Shown here piece after piece: positions 5,758-7,506 of a stretch of DNA of 7,506 bases (positions within the stretch are counted from its first letter, which is position 1; each line of letters opens with the position of its first letter). Location of the stretch: contig CAZVPD010000170.1 in the NCBI GenBank assembly GCA_964628455.1, positions 1 through 7,506 of the forward strand. Reading direction: 5' to 3'. The stretch comes from JAQVWU01 sp964628455. Lineage in GTDB: Bacteria; Bacillota; Clostridia; Oscillospirales; CAG-272. A program made the position numbers and the translations under genes. The notes under the pieces were generated by a model. It worked only from the letters and a program-made list of their open reading frames with translations, was not told the DNA's origin and did no database searches.

Positions 5758-6536
5758 TTCGCGGTCGATTTCTTGCCTAAATACGCTTCTTTGATCACTT
5801 CGTTTGCGAGGAGCTCTTCTCCCGTTCCGTCCATGGTGATGACGCCGGTTTCCATGACATAGGCGTGGTCGGCGATTTTAAGCGCCATATTGGCGTTCTG
5901 CTCGATGAGCAGTACGGTGATGCCCTCCCGTCGGATGGTTTTTATGATCTCAAAGATGCCGCGCACGATCAGCGGGGCGAGTCCGAGCGACGGCTCATCC
6001 ATCATCATCAGTTTGGGACGGCTCATCAGCGCGCGCCCTACCGCGAGCATCTGCTGCTCGCCGCCTGAAAGCGTTCCCGCGGTCTGCCATTTTCTTTCGG
6101 CCAGGCGGGGAAAAAGCGACCAGACGCGTTCAAGGTCGTCGTCGAGGCTGCCTTTCCGGATATAAGCGCCGATTTTTAAATTCTCGGCGACTGTCAGGTT
6201 GGCAAACACACGCCGTCCCTCGGGAACAAGCGTTATGCCTCGCTGAACGATGGCCGTCGGGTCAAGGCCGGTGATATTCTCTCCGTTGAAAAATATTTTT
6301 GTGCTGCTGCCCGAGGGCTTGACAACGCCGGCTATGGTTCGAAGCGTCGTGCTTTTACCGGCTCCGTTGGCTCCGATCAGGGTGATGATCTGTCCCTGCG
6401 GAACGCTGAAGGAAAGGTTCTTGACGGCTTCGATTCCGCCGTAGGTGACGCGCAGATTCTGTACGGATAAAATGTCCGGCCGGTTCCCCGGGGCAGCCTG
6501 CGGCGCGCCGTTTGTCATTTTTGAAAGTTTATTCAT
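5751..6536 (-). CDS. livF: Branched-chain amino acid ABC transporter, ATP-binding protein LivF
   Basis: This 261-residue cytoplasmic ATPase is one of the two nucleotide-binding subunits that drive uptake of leucine, isoleucine, valine or related amino acids (HAAT family). Visible motifs are Walker A GANGAGKS (55-62), signature LSGGE (156-160), Walker B LMMMDEP (176-182), and IEQN (211-214), where a Gln replaces the usual switch His. That replacement is characteristic of LivF rather than LivG, as is the ITLVPEGRRVFANLTVAENL region (101-120). I chose ATG 6536: it overlaps the livG stop by 8 nt (6529-6536), and a GGGGGTGG run lies about 6 nt upstream. The longer frame to 6590 would overlap livG much further and lacks support. 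Residues 8-19 form a low-complexity linker (TNGAPQAAPGNR) before the ABC domain, slightly longer than usual. It is the last gene of the operon, ending convergent to the glycosidase operon. Confidence 0.93.
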   Translation of the reverse strand: MNKLSKMTNGAPQAAPGNRPDILSVQNLRVTYGGIEAVKNLSFSVPQGQIITLIGANGAGKSTTLRTIAGVVKPSGSSTKIFFNGENITGLDPTAIVQRGITLVPEGRRVFANLTVAENLKIGAYIRKGSLDDDLERVWSLFPRLAERKWQTAGTLSGGEQQMLAVGRALMSRPKLMMMDEPSLGLAPLIVRGIFEIIKTIRREGITVLLIEQNANMALKIADHAYVMETGVITMDGTGEELLANEVIKEAYLGKKSTAKK

Positions 6537-7371
6537 CGTCCGCCACCCCCAGGTACGCGTCGATGACGCGCTGATTGTTCTGGATCTCATCGGGTGTGCC
6601 CGAAGCGATCAGTTTGCCGAAGTCTATGACATAGATCCGGTCGGATATCTCCATAACCAGATTCATGTGATGTTCGATCATGAATATCGTCAGATTAAAA
6701 TCGTCTTTTATGCGGTGTATAAACGAAGTCAGCTCGTTTGTCTCCTGGGGATTCATGCCCGCCGCAGGTTCGTCGAGCAGGAGCAGCGACGGACCGGTCG
6801 CCAGGGCGCGTGCGATCTCGAGATGGCGCTGCTTGCCGTAGGGCAGCGAAGACGCTTTTTCTTCTTTGACGTCGGCGAGTCCCAATAGTTCGAGAAGGTG
6901 CATCGACTCCTCGCGGATCCTTTTTTCCTCTCTGTAATTGATCATGAAAGCGGCCGAGAACGGGTTTGCTTTCAGTTTCATGTGTTTTGCTATCAGAACG
7001 TTCTCGAAAACGGTCAGGCTTTTCCACAGGCGGATATTCTGGAAGGTGCGCGCCACGCCCAGTTTTGTGATCCTGTCGGGCGTCTTTTTTTCGGCTTTCG
7101 TATATTTGCCGGTATTCCCGCCGGCATACAGCTTTTTCATTTTGCCGTGCGGATAATTGGAGATAAGCAGTTTGTCATACAGCCAGCATGCGCCGTTTGT
7201 GGGCGCGTATACGCCGGTGATGACGTTGAAAGCTGTCGTTTTGCCGGCTCCGTTGGGGCCGATGAGGGCGACGATCTCGCCTTTGTTGACTTCCATCGAG
7301 AGGTCTCCGACCGCCACGACGCCTCCGAACTGCATGGTCAGATTTTCGACGCGAAGCACGTTCTCAGTCAT
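6529..7371 (-). CDS. livG: Branched-chain amino acid ABC transporter, ATP-binding protein LivG
   Basis: This 280-residue protein is the second ATPase of the Liv/HAAT importer. Motifs are Walker A GPNGAGKT (38-45), Q-loop ARTFQNIRLW (107-116), signature region LPYGKQRHLEIARAL (176-190), Walker B LLLLDEPAAG (196-205), and IEHHM with the switch His (232-236). LPYG and DEPAAGMNP identify LivG. The stretch between Walker A and the Q-loop (about 61-100) is longer and more basic than in typical LivG: it has a KMKKLYAGGNTGKYTKAEKK segment in place of the short loop leading to KLGVARTFQN. I start it at ATG 7371. This gives an 8-nt overlap with livM (7364-7371), mirrors the livG/livF junction, and leaves a GCGGGG site 8 nt upstream. 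A GTG at 7380 is a possible alternative adding three residues. Its stop (6529-6531) lies inside the livF start region, so the two are probably translationally coupled. Confidence 0.93.
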   Translation of the reverse strand: MTENVLRVENLTMQFGGVVAVGDLSMEVNKGEIVALIGPNGAGKTTAFNVITGVYAPTNGACWLYDKLLISNYPHGKMKKLYAGGNTGKYTKAEKKTPDRITKLGVARTFQNIRLWKSLTVFENVLIAKHMKLKANPFSAAFMINYREEKRIREESMHLLELLGLADVKEEKASSLPYGKQRHLEIARALATGPSLLLLDEPAAGMNPQETNELTSFIHRIKDDFNLTIFMIEHHMNLVMEISDRIYVIDFGKLIASGTPDEIQNNQRVIDAYLGVADDE

Positions 7372-7506
7372 CGGACGCACCCCGCTTCCCGGTGAATAAC
7401 CTGCCGGTTCTGCGAAGGAAGCCGGCTATTCCGTCCCATGAAAATTCGCGCGTTCCCATGATCCCTCTGTTGTAGAACAGCACGACCGCCATGAGCAGCA
7501 GCGAAA
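7364..7506 (-). CDS. livM: Branched-chain amino acid ABC transporter permease LivM, C-terminal end only
   Basis: The minus strand entering at the right edge is open until a TGA at 7366-7364. It gives 46 residues: the end of a hydrophobic segment (LLLMAVVLFY), then NRGIMGTREFSW and a basic, hydrophilic tail ending GASDD. LivM permeases commonly end with a last membrane helix followed by a Gly-Ile/Leu-x-Gly turn and a short cytoplasmic tail, and the gene sits directly before livG, so the call is strong despite the small fragment. It is a membrane subunit that forms the translocation path with LivH. Its last 8 nt overlap the livG start. The rest of the gene, and presumably livH and the binding-protein gene, lie to the right of the window. 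Confidence 0.8.
   Translation of the reverse strand, partial: SLLLMAVVLFYNRGIMGTREFSWDGIAGFLRRTGRLFTGKRGASDD

Noticed and set aside
6537..6590. Longer livF start at 6590
   Set aside because: The extra 18 residues are the out-of-frame reading of the livG 3' end and are not LivF-like; ATG 6536 has a purine-rich site and the expected short overlap.

Overview
The window looks like chromosomal DNA of a Gram-positive anaerobe of the Clostridia type (Oscillospiraceae or a neighbouring gut lineage). This rests on strong GGAGG-type ribosome sites, sigma-A-like promoters, moderately high GC in genes against AT-rich gaps, and the protein families present. The assignment is inference; no rRNA or marker gene is present.

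Left part (1-5330) is a divergent carbohydrate locus. A 151-bp AT-rich gap at 1803-1954 carries two back-to-back promoters and one possible LacI-type operator. Leftward lies a glycoside-hydrolase-like gene of about 600 visible codons (GHL6-type barrel plus a beta-galactosidase-trimerisation-like domain); it is open from 1802 to the window edge. Rightward lies a tight three-gene operon: an SGNH/GDSL hydrolase with an inserted domain, a short flavodoxin-like protein, and a second, paralogous GHL6-type glycosidase. It ends at a strong intrinsic terminator (5304-5330). None of the complete proteins has an obvious signal peptide. The simplest reading is intracellular processing of an imported, probably acylated or otherwise decorated sugar: the SGNH enzyme would remove esters and the two paralogous glycosidases would cut glycosidic bonds. 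The flavodoxin's role there is unclear.

Middle part (5331-5750) has no intact gene. It holds a GC-rich hairpin repeat, a decayed inverted copy of its outer part, and between them what looks like an internally deleted relic of a DUF559-type endonuclease gene. A plus-strand hairpin with a T tract closes the region.

Right part (5751-7506, minus strand) is the 3' half of a branched-chain amino acid (Liv/HAAT) ABC transporter operon: the end of livM, all of livG and all of livF. The genes are joined by two 8-nt start/stop overlaps of the same geometry.

I see no CRISPR array, tRNA, rRNA, transposase or clearly new multi-gene system. The most unusual items are the divergent GHL6 paralog pair with a flavodoxin, and the repeat-flanked DUF559 relic.
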